Origin: an uncultured Ruminococcus sp.
GTDB taxonomy: Bacteria; Bacillota; Clostridia; Oscillospirales; Acutalibacteraceae
Assembly (NCBI GenBank): GCA_902792115.1
Contig: CADAYJ010000003.1
Span: 66,088 to 99,490, forward strand
DNA length: 33,403 bases
Direction of reading: 5' to 3'
In this document: positions 1-10,151 of the stretch, piece after piece
Layout: each line of letters begins with the position of its first letter
How positions within the stretch are numbered: the stretch's first letter is position 1
Made by a program: the position numbers and the translations under genes
The notes under the pieces: model-generated
Databases searched by the model: none
What the model saw: the letters and a program-made list of their open reading frames with translations, nothing else
Told to the model about the DNA's origin: nothing

Positions 1-479
1 CTGCGCGGATCAATATTCAGCGCGTTGCCCTGATAAATGTGGTTGTCGAGCATAGCGGCAAGCAGGTTGTTCGCCGCTCCTATCGCGTGGAAGTCGCCCG
101 TGAAGTGAAGGTTGATGTCCTCCATCGGAACGACCTGAGCGTAGCCGCCGCCGGCAGCGCCGCCCTTGATTCCGAACACCGGTCCGAGAGACGGCTCGCG
201 CAGCGCTACAACTACGTTTTTGCCGATCCTGCGGAGACCGTCGGCGAGACCGATCGTCGTTGTCGTCTTGCCCTCGCCTGCCGGAGTCGGCGTTATCGCC
301 GTAACGAGAACGAGCTTTCCGTTCGGTCTGCTGTTTTCCTTCAAAAGAGAGAGGTCGATCTTCGCCTTGTATTTGCCGTACTGTTCGAGATATTTGTCCT
401 CAATGCCCGCGGTCTCGGCGATCTCTGTGATCCTCTTCATCTCGACCGACTGGGCGATCTCTATATCGCTTTTATACAT
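1..479 (-). CDS. fhs: Formate--tetrahydrofolate ligase, N-terminal part (cut by window edge)
   Basis: The enzyme joins formate to tetrahydrofolate with ATP, giving the 10-formyl-THF used by PurN and the AICAR transformylase. About 159 residues are visible, starting [17 protein letters not shown]. The family's P-loop-like motif [16 protein letters not shown] lies near residues 60-75, followed by [19 protein letters not shown] and then the [16 protein letters not shown] stretch, all typical of this family. The ATG is placed by the site GGAGGGG six bases upstream. It starts 19 bases after the purL stop on the same strand, so it is the last visible gene of the purine operon. The rest of the roughly 550-residue protein lies beyond position 1. 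Confidence 0.95.
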   Translation of the reverse strand, partial: MYKSDIEIAQSVEMKRITEIAETAGIEDKYLEQYGKYKAKIDLSLLKENSRPNGKLVLVTAITPTPAGEGKTTTTIGLADGLRRIGKNVVVALREPSLGPVFGIKGGAAGGGYAQVVPMEDINLHFTGDFHAIGAANNLLAAMLDNHIYQGNALNIDPR

Positions 480-498
480 GATATCCCCTCCGTAACTC

Positions 499-3400
499 TT
501 ACTTGAAATACTTCACGGCAGAGCGGAACATACCCATGTCGTACTTGCCGGGAACATTTTTGTAAAGACCGTCGCCGATACGCTCCGAGTGTCCCATCTT
601 TCCGAATATCCTTCCGTCCGGCGAGGTGATGCCCTCGATCGCAAAGGCGGAATTGTTCGGGTTGAAGCGGACGTCGTTCGTCGCGCTGCCGGAGAAATCA
701 ACGTACTGAGTCGCGATCTGTCCGTTCTGAGCGAGGCGAAGTATCGTCGCGGTGTCGGCGAGGAAGCGTCCCTCACCGTGAGAGATTGCGACTGTGTAAA
801 CGTCGCCGACGTTCGTATCCATGAGCCACGGCGACTTGTTGGACGCGATCCTCGTGCGGACGAGCCTCGACTGGTGGCGTCCGATCGTGTTGTACGTAAG
901 AGTCGGGCAGGAAGCGTCCGTGTCAATGATCTTTCCGTACGGAACGAGACCGAGCTTGATGAGCGCCTGGAAGCCGTTGCAGATGCCTGCCATCAGACCG
1001 TCGCGGCTTTCAATCAGCCTTGTGACCTCCTCCCTGATGCGCGCGTTGCGGAAGAACGCCGTGATGAACTTGCCGGAGCCGTCCGGCTCGTCGCCGCCGG
1101 AGAAGCCGCCGGGGATAAAGATCATCTGAGACTCGGCGATGCGCGAAGCCACATACTCTACCGACTCGGAAATACCCTTTGCGGAGAGGTTGTTGATAAC
1201 GATGATCTCCGGATCGGCGCCTGCGTCGCGAAGAGCCTTCGCCGTATCGAACTCGCAGTTTGTGCCGGGGAATACGGGGATAACGACCTTCGGCTTCGCC
1301 GTCTTGATAACGGGCGACGGGTAGCTCTTTGCAGGGCAGGAGAACGTCGGGATATCCTTCTTCTCCGTCTTGATGTTGCAGGGGTACACAGGCTCGAGCT
1401 TGCCCTCGTAGATATCAAGCAGCTCGGAAAGCTCTGCACTCTCGCCGCGCAGCGTGATCCTGCCGTCGTCCGTCGTCGTTCCGAGGAGCGTTCCTACCTC
1501 GGAGCTGTCCGTCATTTCGAGGATAAACGAGCCGTAGCTGTAACCGAAGATATCGCTGATATCGGCATCGTCCGCGAAAGCAAAGCCCACGCCGTTGCCG
1601 AACGCCATCTTCATTACCGCCTCTGCTGCGCCGCCGTACGTCGGAGTGTAAGCCGTTACAGCGCTGCCCTTGCGGAGGAGCGCCGTCACCTCGCCGAAAA
1701 CCTTCTTGACGGACTCCGCCTTCGGCAGACCGCTGCCGTCGTATTCGGGCTTTATCATGACGACGCGGTGACCTGCTGCCTTGAATTCGTTGGAGACAAT
1801 ATTCTTCGTGCTGTCCGTCGTAACGGCGAAGGAAACGAGCGTCGGCGGAACGTCGAGGTCCTCAAACGAGCCGGACATGGAGTCCTTGCCGCCGATCGAG
1901 CCGCACTCGAAATCGAGCTGAGCCTTCAATGCGCCGAGAAGCGCCGCGAGCGGCTTGCCCCAGCGTTTGCCGTCTCTGTTCGGTCTTTCAAAGTACTCCT
2001 GGAAGGTGAGGTAAACGTCCTCAAACTTAGCGCCGGACGCGATCAGCTTCGCGATCGACTCGACGACAGCGAGGTATGCGCCGTGGTACGGGCTTTTCTC
2101 CATGATATACGGGTTGTAGCCCCACGCCATTACGGAGCAGCTGTCGGTGTGCTTCTCCTCCATCGAGATCTTCTGAGCCATCGCCTGAGAGGGCGTAATC
2201 TGATTCTTGCCGCCGAACGGCATGAGAACCGTGCCTGCGCCGATAGTCGAGTCAAAGCGCTCGGAAAGACCTCTCTTCGAGCAGACGTTGAGGTCACCTG
2301 CGAGGCTCTTATAAAGCTGTGTGAAATCGCCGCTCGTCGTTCTTCTGTAATCGTGAGGAGCGTCGGGCGTGATCGTGATATGCTTCTCGGCGCCGTTTGA
2401 GTTGAGGAACTCTCTGGAGATATCGACGATGCTCCTGCCGTTCCACTTCATTACGAGGCGCGGCTCCTCCTTAACGACTGCGACGACTGTCGATTCAAGG
2501 TTTTCCTTCTGTGCAAGCTCCATGAAGCGCGCGGCGTCCTTCGGCTCCACGACTACCGCCATTCTCTCCTGCGATTCGCTGATCGCAAGCTCCGTGCCGT
2601 CGAGACCGTCGTACTTCTTCGGCACGGCGTTGAGGTCGATCTCAAGTCCGTCCGCAAGCTCGCCGATCGCAACGGAGACGCCGCCTGCGCCGAAGTCGTT
2701 GCAGCGCTTGATGAGCAGCGACGCTTCCTTGTTCCTGAACAGGCGCTGGAGCTTTCTTTCCTCCGGGGCGTTGCCCTTCTGCACCTCAGCGCCGCAGCTT
2801 TCGAGAGACTGGAGCGTGTGAGATTTGGACGAGCCTGTCGCGCCGCCGCAGCCGTCGCGTCCCGTTCTGCCGCCGAGGAGAATAACGATATCTCCAGGCT
2901 CCGGGCGCTCGCGCCTTACGTTTTCAGCGGGAGCAGCCGCAACAACAGCGCCGATCTCCATGCGCTTTGCAGCGTAGCCCTCGTGGTAGATCTCGTCTAC
3001 CTGACCTGTCGCAAGGCCGATCTGGTTGCCGTATGAGCTGTAACCTGCGGCAGCCGTCGTTACGATCTTTCTCTGAGGGAGCTTTCCGGGCATCGTCTCG
3101 CTGACGGGCTTGAGCGGATCGGCAGCGCCTGTTACGCGCATTGCGCCGTAAACGTACGCTCTGCCGGAGAGCGGATCTCTGATCGCGCCGCCGATGCAGG
3201 TAGCCGCGCCGCCGAACGGCTCGATCTCAGTCGGGTGGTTGTGCGTCTCGTTCTTGAAGAGAAGCAGCCAGTCCTCCTCCCTGCCGTCTGCGTTCACCTT
3301 GATCTTAACGGTGCAGGCGTTGATCTCCTCCGACTCGTCGAGCTTGTCGAGCTTGCCAGTCTGCTTTAAGTAGCGCGCACCGATCGTCGCGATGTCCATG

Positions 3401-4191
3401 AGGTTTATCGGCTTCGTTCTGCCGAGCTTTTTCCTCAGCTCGATGTACTCGTCGTATGCGCTTTTGAGAAGCTCGTCCTCGAACTGCACGCTGTCGATCG
3501 TCGTGAGGAACGTCGTGTGGCGGCAGTGATCCGACCAGTATGTGTCGATCATTTTGATCTCGGTGATCGTGGGATCTCTGTCCTCGCTTCTGAAATAGCT
3601 CTGGCAGAATTTGAGGTCGTCAAGATCCATCGCAAGCCCCTTCGTCCTGAGGAATTCGGAAAGACCGTCCTCATCAAGGGCGTTGAAACCGTCGAGCGTC
3701 TCGACCTCTGTCGGGATATCGTACTTTGAAACGAGCGTGTCGTATTTTTCGAGAGACGCCTCGCGGCACTCGACCGGGTTGATTACGTACTTCTTGATCT
3801 GCGCGATCTCGCTCTCCGAGAGAGCGCCGTAGAGCAGATAGACCTTCGCCGTGCGGACGAGCGGACGCTCACCCTGCGAGATGATCTGGATACACTGAGC
3901 AGCCGAATCGGCTCTCTGGTCGAACTGACCGGGCAGCGGCTCGACGGCAAAGACGACCGCGCCGTCCGTGCCTTCAAGCTCGTCCGTCACGATATCGAGC
4001 TGCGGCTCGGAGAAGACCGTCTTCGTCGCGTAGTCGAAAAGCTCCTTCTCGATATTGTCGGCGTCGTAGCGGTTAAGCAGCCTGATTTTTTCAAGGCTGC
4101 CGATGCCGAGCAGCGTTTTTATGTCGTTGCAGAGCGTGTTTGCCTCGTGAGCAAGCTCCGCTTTCTTTTCCACGAAAATTCTGTATACCAA
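499..4191 (-). CDS. purL: Phosphoribosylformylglycinamidine synthase, large single-chain form
   Basis: It converts FGAR, glutamine and ATP to FGAM (fourth step of purine synthesis). The 1230-residue chain carries all parts that are split into PurL/PurQ/PurS in Bacillus. The synthase signature [12 protein letters not shown] is near residue 217 and [19 protein letters not shown] near 310. A second AIRS-like half follows. A class I glutaminase domain begins near residue 968, with the nucleophile Cys in GICNGFQAL (about 1072) and the His motif ISHGEGRF downstream. Length and order fit the clostridial long-chain class. The start is an unusual TTG (4189-4191), chosen because GGAGG sits eight bases upstream and no in-frame ATG lies between it and the purD stop 17 bases away. 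No lesion is seen. Confidence 0.96.
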   Translation of the reverse strand: MVYRIFVEKKAELAHEANTLCNDIKTLLGIGSLEKIRLLNRYDADNIEKELFDYATKTVFSEPQLDIVTDELEGTDGAVVFAVEPLPGQFDQRADSAAQCIQIISQGERPLVRTAKVYLLYGALSESEIAQIKKYVINPVECREASLEKYDTLVSKYDIPTEVETLDGFNALDEDGLSEFLRTKGLAMDLDDLKFCQSYFRSEDRDPTITEIKMIDTYWSDHCRHTTFLTTIDSVQFEDELLKSAYDEYIELRKKLGRTKPINLMDIATIGARYLKQTGKLDKLDESEEINACTVKIKVNADGREEDWLLLFKNETHNHPTEIEPFGGAATCIGGAIRDPLSGRAYVYGAMRVTGAADPLKPVSETMPGKLPQRKIVTTAAAGYSSYGNQIGLATGQVDEIYHEGYAAKRMEIGAVVAAAPAENVRRERPEPGDIVILLGGRTGRDGCGGATGSSKSHTLQSLESCGAEVQKGNAPEERKLQRLFRNKEASLLIKRCNDFGAGGVSVAIGELADGLEIDLNAVPKKYDGLDGTELAISESQERMAVVVEPKDAARFMELAQKENLESTVVAVVKEEPRLVMKWNGRSIVDISREFLNSNGAEKHITITPDAPHDYRRTTSGDFTQLYKSLAGDLNVCSKRGLSERFDSTIGAGTVLMPFGGKNQITPSQAMAQKISMEEKHTDSCSVMAWGYNPYIMEKSPYHGAYLAVVESIAKLIASGAKFEDVYLTFQEYFERPNRDGKRWGKPLAALLGALKAQLDFECGSIGGKDSMSGSFEDLDVPPTLVSFAVTTDSTKNIVSNEFKAAGHRVVMIKPEYDGSGLPKAESVKKVFGEVTALLRKGSAVTAYTPTYGGAAEAVMKMAFGNGVGFAFADDADISDIFGYSYGSFILEMTDSSEVGTLLGTTTDDGRITLRGESAELSELLDIYEGKLEPVYPCNIKTEKKDIPTFSCPAKSYPSPVIKTAKPKVVIPVFPGTNCEFDTAKALRDAGADPEIIVINNLSAKGISESVEYVASRIAESQMIFIPGGFSGGDEPDGSGKFITAFFRNARIREEVTRLIESRDGLMAGICNGFQALIKLGLVPYGKIIDTDASCPTLTYNTIGRHQSRLVRTRIASNKSPWLMDTNVGDVYTVAISHGEGRFLADTATILRLAQNGQIATQYVDFSGSATNDVRFNPNNSAFAIEGITSPDGRIFGKMGHSERIGDGLYKNVPGKYDMGMFRSAVKYFK

Positions 4192-4208
4192 GGTGATCTC
4201 CTCCGGAT

Positions 4209-5480
4209 TTAATTTTCAAGAGCTTTAAGTGCTCTCTGACCGATGTCGGTGCGGCAGTATGCGTTTTCAAACGTGATATTCTTTGACGCGCTGTATGCGT
4301 CCGCGATCGCCTCTCTGAGCGTGGGCGCCGTAGCAACGACGTTCAGGACGCGGCCTCCGCTCGTGAGCAGCTTTCCGTCCTCTAGCTTTGCGCCGGCGAT
4401 GTAGAAATCGGCGTTGTCCGCAAGCTCGCCGACGGTGATCTCAAAGCCCTTGTCGTACTTCTTCGGGTAGCCGTTCGACGCGAGGACGACGCAGCAAGCG
4501 CTCTTATCGGCAAATTTTACCTCTGCCTCCGAAAGGCGCTCCCCGGCGACCGCCTGCATGATCTCAAGCAGGTCGCTCTCAAGCAGCGGAAGGACTACCT
4601 GCGTCTCCGGATCGCCGAAGCGGCAGTTGTACTCAATGACCTTCGGCCCGTTCTCCGTTATCATAAGGCCGAAATAGAGGCAGCCCTTGAACGTCCTGCC
4701 GAGGCTGTTCATCGCGTTCATCGTGGGGAGGAATATCTTCTCCATGCACTCCTTCGCGACGTCGTCGGTGTAGTACGGATTCGGAGCGACGGTTCCCATG
4801 CCGCCGGTGTTCAGCCCCTTGTCGCCGTCGAGAGCGCGCTTGTGATCCATGCTCGACACCATCGGAACGATCGTCTTGCCGTCCGTAAACGAGAGGACGG
4901 AGACCTCCGGACCTGTTAAGAATTCCTCGATAACGACTCTCGAACCGCTCTCGCCGAAGACCTTGTCCTCCATCATGGAGCGGATCGCAGCTTTGGCGTC
5001 CTCGCGCGTCTCGGCGATGATAACGCCCTTTCCGAGAGCGAGACCGTCCGCCTTGACGACCGTCGGGATCGGCGCCGTCTCGATGTATCCGAGCGCCTTC
5101 TCCATGTCATCAAAGACCTCGTAGCGCGCCGTCGGAATGCCGAACTGCTTCATCATATTTTTCGAGAAGACCTTGCTGCCTTCGATGATCGCGGCGTTCG
5201 CGTTCGGGCCGAAGCAGGGAATGTTCAGCTTCTGAAGCTCGTCCACGCAGCCGAGAACGAGCGGATCGTCCGGCGCCACAACGGCGAAATCCACGGGGTT
5301 GCTCTTGGCGAATTCGACGATGCCCTTGATATCGGTCGCGCCGATATTCACGCACTCAGCGTCTGCGGCGATACCGCCGTTTCCGGGCAGAGCCCAGATC
5401 TTTTCACATTTCGGGCTTTTCTTGAGCGCCTTGATAATAGCGTGCTCGCGTCCGCCGCCGCCAACTACCATAATTTTCAT
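4209..5480 (-). CDS. purD: Phosphoribosylamine--glycine ligase (GAR synthetase)
   Basis: This ATP-grasp ligase joins glycine to phosphoribosylamine, the second step of purine synthesis. The 423-residue length is standard. The N-terminal nucleotide-fold motif GGGGREHAI is at residues 7-15, the ATP-grasp lysine region VVKADGLALGKGV follows near 140, the NTGGMGTVAPNPYY loop near 225, and the metal/ATP motif NCRFGDPETQ near 290. The ATG is preceded by AAGGAGGAAACACC. The gap to purH upstream is 107 bases and contains a TATAAT-like hexamer on the minus strand without a convincing -35, so an internal promoter is possible but not shown. The purL start is 17 bases downstream. Confidence 0.97.
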   Translation of the reverse strand: MKIMVVGGGGREHAIIKALKKSPKCEKIWALPGNGGIAADAECVNIGATDIKGIVEFAKSNPVDFAVVAPDDPLVLGCVDELQKLNIPCFGPNANAAIIEGSKVFSKNMMKQFGIPTARYEVFDDMEKALGYIETAPIPTVVKADGLALGKGVIIAETREDAKAAIRSMMEDKVFGESGSRVVIEEFLTGPEVSVLSFTDGKTIVPMVSSMDHKRALDGDKGLNTGGMGTVAPNPYYTDDVAKECMEKIFLPTMNAMNSLGRTFKGCLYFGLMITENGPKVIEYNCRFGDPETQVVLPLLESDLLEIMQAVAGERLSEAEVKFADKSACCVVLASNGYPKKYDKGFEITVGELADNADFYIAGAKLEDGKLLTSGGRVLNVVATAPTLREAIADAYSASKNITFENAYCRTDIGQRALKALEN

Positions 5481-5587
5481 GGTGTTTCCTCCTTATATTT
5501 TAAACGGCAAAACCGCACAGACACAGTACCGGACATTCAATTTGCAATGTGGCGCTGCATCTGCACGGTGATTATTATACTGTAAAA

Positions 5588-7327
5588 TTAGTGATGGAAC
5601 AGTCTCATTTTCGTGAAGACCATTGCCATGCCGTACTTGTTCGCAGCCTCGATTACGTTATCGTCGCGGATAGAGCCGCCGGGCTGTGCGATATACGAAA
5701 CGCCGCTTCTTCTTGCGCGCTCGATGTTGTCGCCGAACGGGAAGAATGCGTCGCTGCCGAGAGCAACGCCTGTTATCTTCGAGAGATACTCCTTCTTCTC
5801 CTCTCTCGTGAGCGGCTCGGGGCGCGTCTTGAAGTACTGCTGCCAAACGTCGTCGCCGAGAACGTCCTCGTCGTCGTCGGAGATATAGACGTCTATGACA
5901 TTGTCGCGGTCAGGTCTGCCGAGCGAATCGAGGAACGGAAGGTTCAGCACCTTGTCGTGCTGACGCAGATGCCAGATATCAGCCTTGCTGCCTGCGAGGC
6001 GCGTGCAGTGGATACGCGACTGCTGACCTGCGCCGACGCCGATCGCCTGCCCGTCAACGGCGTAGCAGACGGAATTCGACTGCGTGTATTTGAGCGTGAT
6101 GAGCGCGATGATGAGATCCACCTTCGCGTCGTCGGGAATATTCTTGTTGTCCGTCACAACATTCTCCAGAAGCTCGCTGTTGATCTTGAACTCGTTTCTG
6201 CCCTGCTCGAAGGTGATGCCGTACACCTGCTTGCGCTCGATCGGATCGGGCTTGTAGTCTGCGTCGATCTTAACGATGTTGTAGTTGCCCTTCTTCTTGC
6301 TCTTGAGTATCTCGAGAGCCTCAGGCTCATAGCCGGGCGCGATGATTCCGTCGGACACCTCGCGCTTTACGAGCATAGCGGTAGTAACGTCGCAGACGTC
6401 GGAAAGAGCGATCCAGTCGCCGAAGGAGGACATTCTGTCGGTTCCTCTTGCACGGGCGTAAGCGCACGCGAGCGGAGAATCGTCGAGGCCCTCGATATCG
6501 TCCACGAAGCACGCCTTCTTCAGCTTCTCCGGCAGCTTTCTGCCGACAGCGGCGGAGGTCGGCGAAACGTGCTTGAAGGACGTCGCCGCGCACATACCTG
6601 TCGCTTCCTTGATCTCCTTAACGAGCTGGTAGCTGTTGAATGCGTCGAGGAAATTGATGTAGCCGGGCTTGCCGTTGAGGATCTCGATCGGGAGATCGGA
6701 GCCGTCGTGCATGAATATCTTCGACGGCTTCTGGTTCGGGTTGCAGCCGTATTTAAGTTCAAATTCTTTCATGGAAGATCTTCCTTTTCTTAAAAATTCG
6801 CTGTGATTTCTGTTGATTCGATATGCATTTACCGTAACGACCTCAGGCTTCGACTGCCCCTGCGGCCGCTCGTACGATTTGATAAAGTGGAAGCCGCATT
6901 TTTCAAGGACTCTGTTGCTGCCGATATTATCGACATGAGCCTCGGCGTAGATCGTCTTGAAATTCTCGTCGAAGAGAAGGTATTCAAGCACGCGAAGGCA
7001 CGCTTCCGTCATGTATCCCTGTCCCCAGTACTTCTCGCCGAGGACGTAGCCTATCTCCGGCTCGCCCTCGCTGTACCCGACGACGTCGATCATGCCGACG
7101 AGACTTCCCGTCTCTTTAAGCTCGATGCCCCACCGGTAGCAGTGGAGATTTTTGTAATCGTTCATGCAGAAGTTGATGAACGACACCGTTTCGGAGATAT
7201 TGGTGTGCGCGTGCCACGTGACGTAGCGAGCAACGGCGCTGCTGCTCGTTATGCAGTCAAACATCTCCTCCGCGTCGTCCTCTCTTATGCGGCGAAGCAG
7301 GAGCCGTTCCGTTTCAAGTTCCTTCAT
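5588..7327 (-). CDS. purH: GNAT acetyltransferase joined in frame to AICAR transformylase (PurH C-terminal half)
   Basis: The open frame is 579 residues. Residues 1-185 are a RimJ/RimL-type GNAT domain: ETERLLLRRIREDD at the start, the acetyl-CoA loop region YWGQGYMTEA near 120, and a VLEKCGFHF tail. Residues 186-579 are the AICAR transformylase domain (10-formyl-THF + AICAR to FAICAR), with the catalytic Lys-His in SFKHVSPTSAAVG, then CTRLAGSKADIWHLRQH, and the QPGGSIRDDNVIEAA and FTKMRLFHH C-terminus. The IMP cyclohydrolase half of ordinary PurH is absent. The second domain has its own ATG at 6770-6772 with AAGGAAG seven bases upstream, so it may be made alone as a 394-residue protein. The GNAT start lies four bases after the purB stop. 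A real fusion, or a GNAT gene whose stop was lost, are both possible. Confidence 0.88.
   Translation of the reverse strand: MKELETERLLLRRIREDDAEEMFDCITSSSAVARYVTWHAHTNISETVSFINFCMNDYKNLHCYRWGIELKETGSLVGMIDVVGYSEGEPEIGYVLGEKYWGQGYMTEACLRVLEYLLFDENFKTIYAEAHVDNIGSNRVLEKCGFHFIKSYERPQGQSKPEVVTVNAYRINRNHSEFLRKGRSSMKEFELKYGCNPNQKPSKIFMHDGSDLPIEILNGKPGYINFLDAFNSYQLVKEIKEATGMCAATSFKHVSPTSAAVGRKLPEKLKKACFVDDIEGLDDSPLACAYARARGTDRMSSFGDWIALSDVCDVTTAMLVKREVSDGIIAPGYEPEALEILKSKKKGNYNIVKIDADYKPDPIERKQVYGITFEQGRNEFKINSELLENVVTDNKNIPDDAKVDLIIALITLKYTQSNSVCYAVDGQAIGVGAGQQSRIHCTRLAGSKADIWHLRQHDKVLNLPFLDSLGRPDRDNVIDVYISDDDEDVLGDDVWQQYFKTRPEPLTREEKKEYLSKITGVALGSDAFFPFGDNIERARRSGVSYIAQPGGSIRDDNVIEAANKYGMAMVFTKMRLFHH
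6780..6786 (-). promoter_or_regulatory. Internal ribosome site for the AICAR transformylase domain
   Basis: AAGGAAG lies seven bases before the in-frame ATG at 6770-6772, exactly where the transformylase family sequence MKEFELKYG begins. This supports separate translation of the second domain. Just upstream, a run of five T on the minus strand (6792-6796) matters. With one T fewer the GNAT frame would reach TAA immediately after the run, giving two separate genes with this site between them. Confidence 0.6.
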
Positions 7328-7331
7328 CGTC

Positions 7332-8783
7332 TCACACCTTTAGCTCCGATGTGATCTCGCCCTCGTAGAGTCTGCCGAGAACGGGCTTTACTTCGTTTTC
7401 TATAAACTCGTTGACCTGCGAAACGCTTCTGCCGACGTAGAGGATCGGATCAAGCTCGCTCACGATCTCCTCCTTCGTCACGGGGAACGCGGGATCGTTC
7501 GCAATGCGGTCGATCAGGTCGTTCACGCCGTCCTCGCGCTTTACTCTCGCCGCAGCGGCGTGGCTGTGAGTTCTGAGAAGCTCGTGCAGCTCCTGGCGGT
7601 TGCCGCCGTTCTTGACGGCCTTCATCATGATGTTCTCCGTCGCCATGAACGGGAGCTTGTCCATGACGCGCCTCGTCACTACCTTGTCGTTTACAACGAG
7701 GTCGCTCGTGATATTGATGTAAATGTTGAGGATCGAATCGACCGCGAGGAATGCCTCGGCAACGGAGATCCTCTTGTTTGCGGAGTCGTCGAGAGTTCTC
7801 TCGAACCACTGCGTACCTGCCGTGAGCGCGGGGTTGATCGAATCCACGATAACGTAGCGCGCGAGCGAGGATATTCTTTCGCTTCTCATCGGGTTGCGCT
7901 TGTACGGCATCGCGCTCGAACCGATCTGCTTCTTCTCGAACGGCTCCTCCATCTCCTCGAAGGACTGAAGGATTCTCAGGTCGTTTGAGAATTTATATGC
8001 GCTCTGAGCAACGCCGGAGAGCGCGCCGAGGAAGTATGTATCCGTCTTTCTCGAATACGTCTGACCGGAAACTGCAACGACGCTGTCGAAGCCGAGATCC
8101 TTCGCGATCAGGTCTTCAACGAGCTTTACCTTGCTCTCGTCGCCGCCGAAAAGCTCCATGAAGCTCGCCTGCGTGCCTGTCGTACCCTTGGAGCCGAGCA
8201 GCTTGAGGTTTTTGAGCTGGTATTCAAGATTTTCGATATCCTGAATAAGCTCGTACATCCAGAGAGTCGCCCTCTTGCCCACCGTTGTGAGCTGTGCAGG
8301 CTGGAGGTGAGTGTAAGCGAGGCACGGGAGCGCCTTGTACTTATCGGCGAACTCGGAAAGATTTTTTATTACCTGCGCGCACTTTTTAAGGACGACCTTC
8401 GACGCCTCTCTGAGAATGATAACGTCGGTATTGTCGCCTACGTAGCACGACGTCGCGCCGAGGTGAATGATCGGCTCTGCTGCCGGGCACTGCCTGCCGT
8501 ATGCGTAAACGTGAGACATTACGTCGTGGCGGACTTCCTTCTCGCGCGCCTCCGCCGTCTCGAAGTCCACGATATCCTTGAATTTTTCAAGCTCCGCGAT
8601 CTGCTCGTCGCTTATGACAGGTCTGCCGTCTTCGTTAAGCCCTGCCGCCTTCTCTGCCTTTGCAAGGGCGATCCAGAGGCGGTGCCACGTTGAAAACTTG
8701 AACTGCTCGGAGAAAATGTACTGCATCTCCTCGCTCGCGTATCTTGTTGAAAACGGAGAAATATAGCGCTCCTTATCTGACAT
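7332..8783 (-). CDS. purB: Adenylosuccinate lyase
   Basis: It removes fumarate from SAICAR (purine pathway) and from adenylosuccinate (AMP branch). The 483-residue length fits the longer clostridial PurB group. The fumarase/aspartase superfamily signature GSSAMPYKRNPM, with the mobile catalytic Ser loop, is near residue 290. The TGTQASFMELFGG stretch and HLGATSCYVGDN (catalytic His region) also match the family. The ATG follows AAAGGG with eight bases spacing. The cyclohydrolase gene lies 56 bases upstream across a small hairpin, and the downstream GNAT/transformylase frame starts four bases after its TGA, with its ribosome site inside the last purB codons. No defect is visible. Confidence 0.97.
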   Translation of the reverse strand: MSDKERYISPFSTRYASEEMQYIFSEQFKFSTWHRLWIALAKAEKAAGLNEDGRPVISDEQIAELEKFKDIVDFETAEAREKEVRHDVMSHVYAYGRQCPAAEPIIHLGATSCYVGDNTDVIILREASKVVLKKCAQVIKNLSEFADKYKALPCLAYTHLQPAQLTTVGKRATLWMYELIQDIENLEYQLKNLKLLGSKGTTGTQASFMELFGGDESKVKLVEDLIAKDLGFDSVVAVSGQTYSRKTDTYFLGALSGVAQSAYKFSNDLRILQSFEEMEEPFEKKQIGSSAMPYKRNPMRSERISSLARYVIVDSINPALTAGTQWFERTLDDSANKRISVAEAFLAVDSILNIYINITSDLVVNDKVVTRRVMDKLPFMATENIMMKAVKNGGNRQELHELLRTHSHAAAARVKREDGVNDLIDRIANDPAFPVTKEEIVSELDPILYVGRSVSQVNEFIENEVKPVLGRLYEGEITSELKV

Positions 8784-8807
8784 ATATACTACCCTTTCTG
8801 TCGGTCA

Positions 8808-8830
8808 ACAGACGTGTGAGGATCGTCTGT
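8808..8830 (-). promoter_or_regulatory. Small hairpin between purO and purB
   Basis: ACAGACG and CGTCTGT form a perfect 7-bp stem with a 9-base loop in the 56-bp gap. No T run follows, so it is not a standard terminator. It could protect mRNA ends or set relative expression; this is inference. Confidence 0.4.
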
Positions 8831-8839
8831 AATCGTTTA

Positions 8840-9556
8840 TCAGTTGTATTTGTTGATCATGCGGTTCTCGACGGCGCCCGTTTCAAGGTCTGTGAAGCGA
8901 ACGTAGATCGCGATCTTGTTCTGCTCGTTGAGGTTGCTCCAGATGTCGTTTGTGAACTCGTCGATATCGTTCGGGACGGTGATTCTCTCCGGCTCGCCCT
9001 GGAATGTGGGGATCGGGCTGCCGTCCGTCACGTATGTGTGGATAAAGTGGCCAAGCCCCGGAAGCGCCGTGTAGCTGAACGTGTAGCGGCTGCACTCCGT
9101 TCCCTCTGCGTCTGCGCTCTTGAGAATGCTCATCTTGTAGGTGAGCTTCTCGCCGAAGGTAAGCATCGCGCTGATGCGGGGCGTCCAGTTCGGGCCGTCC
9201 GGCTCGAAGCAGCGCGTTTCGAGGGCGTCCTCAAAGCTCTTGCCCTCCTTGACGAAATCGTAGATCGTATCGGTCTGATCGCCGTTCGTCGCGATCAGCT
9301 TGTCGCCGAGCTTTCTGATGGGCGAATAGATGATGAGTGAGGGATCCTCAACCTTGCTCGCGTCGTACGGGTGAATGATAACCTCGTCGCCGTTCTCAAC
9401 GAAGATCCTGTTGCGGCTGTTTTCGCTTCTGCCCATGATGAAATATGCGACTGCCGCCTTTTTGCCGTCCTCCGTCATACCGGCAGCGATACCCCTGCCG
9501 ACGTAAGGATTGCCGTTTATAAGAGTACCGATGTTTTCGGTCTTGTATACGTTCAT
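8840..9556 (-). CDS. purO: IMP cyclohydrolase, archaeal PurO type
   Basis: It is predicted to close FAICAR to IMP, the last step of the pathway. The 238-residue protein resembles the PurO-type IMP_cyclohyd family rather than the PurH N-terminal domain. Recognisable stretches are NPYVGRGIAAGMTEDGKKA and AVAYFIMGRSENSRNRIF near the N-terminus, then HPYDASKVEDPSLIIY, and a later NWTPRISAM. No signal peptide or membrane segment is seen. The start is set by AAAGGAG eight bases before the ATG. It follows purN by 13 bases and precedes purB. Its presence explains why the transformylase downstream lacks a cyclohydrolase half. The assignment rests on remembered family sequence plus context. Confidence 0.83.
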   Translation of the reverse strand: MNVYKTENIGTLINGNPYVGRGIAAGMTEDGKKAAVAYFIMGRSENSRNRIFVENGDEVIIHPYDASKVEDPSLIIYSPIRKLGDKLIATNGDQTDTIYDFVKEGKSFEDALETRCFEPDGPNWTPRISAMLTFGEKLTYKMSILKSADAEGTECSRYTFSYTALPGLGHFIHTYVTDGSPIPTFQGEPERITVPNDIDEFTNDIWSNLNEQNKIAIYVRFTDLETGAVENRMINKYN

Positions 9557-9569
9557 GTTCCTGTCTCCT

Positions 9570-10151
9570 TTATCTTTTTTTCAAAAGCGATGCGCTGACC
9601 TTCTCGACTGACTGCGGAAGGATTATCCACTCCGCGTTCACCATGACGCGCTTCTGGAGCGTTTCCGGCGTGTCTCCGTCCTGAACCTCGACCGCCTTCT
9701 GCATGATGATCTCGCCGCCGTCAGGCACCTCGTTCACGAAATGCACCGTTGCGCCCGTGACCTTTACGCCGTATTCGAGCGCCGCCTCATGCACCTTGAG
9801 TCCGTAGAAGCCCTTGCCGCAGAAGGAAGGGATCAGCGACGGGTGAACATTGACAATGCGCTTCGGGTACTTCGACGTGAAGCTCTCGCTGAGAATGCAC
9901 ATAAAGCCCGCGAGAACGATAAGGTCGATATCGTTTTTCTTCAAAAGCTCCAGCAGTCTCTTTTCAAACTCCTCCTGCGAGCCGCACTCCTTCTTCGAGA
10001 CGATCTCGCTAGGTATGCCCGCCTTTTTTGCGCGCGTGAGCGCATAAGCGTCCTTGTTGTTCGATACGACAAGGACTATCTGCCCGCTTTTGATAACGCC
10101 GCTTTTTTGCTTGTCGATCAGCGCCTGCAAATTCGTACCGCCGCCCGACAC
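9570..10151 (-). CDS. purN: Phosphoribosylglycinamide formyltransferase with damaged 5' end
   Basis: It transfers a formyl group from 10-formyl-THF to GAR. The motif SGGGTNLQALI, the folate/catalytic region VLAGFMCILSESF with downstream NVHPSLIPSF, and HFVNEVPDGGEII are all standard. The only in-frame start is a GTG at 10149-10151, which falls inside the first beta strand and has no ribosome site. Seventeen bases upstream an ATG (10166-10168) is one base out of frame. Adding a single base after it would give M-x-IAVFVSGGGTN, the normal N-terminus, and a 199-residue protein. I infer a one-base deletion at about 10164-10165, or a sequencing error. As it stands translation would be poor or absent. 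Confidence 0.85.
   Translation of the reverse strand: MSGGGTNLQALIDKQKSGVIKSGQIVLVVSNNKDAYALTRAKKAGIPSEIVSKKECGSQEEFEKRLLELLKKNDIDLIVLAGFMCILSESFTSKYPKRIVNVHPSLIPSFCGKGFYGLKVHEAALEYGVKVTGATVHFVNEVPDGGEIIMQKAVEVQDGDTPETLQKRVMVNAEWIILPQSVEKVSASLLKKR

Noticed and set aside
589..2400. Long plus-strand frame of 603 codons opposite purL
   Set aside because: It is the mirror of purL codon bias, has no ribosome site, and its translation is Arg/Val-rich with no domain.
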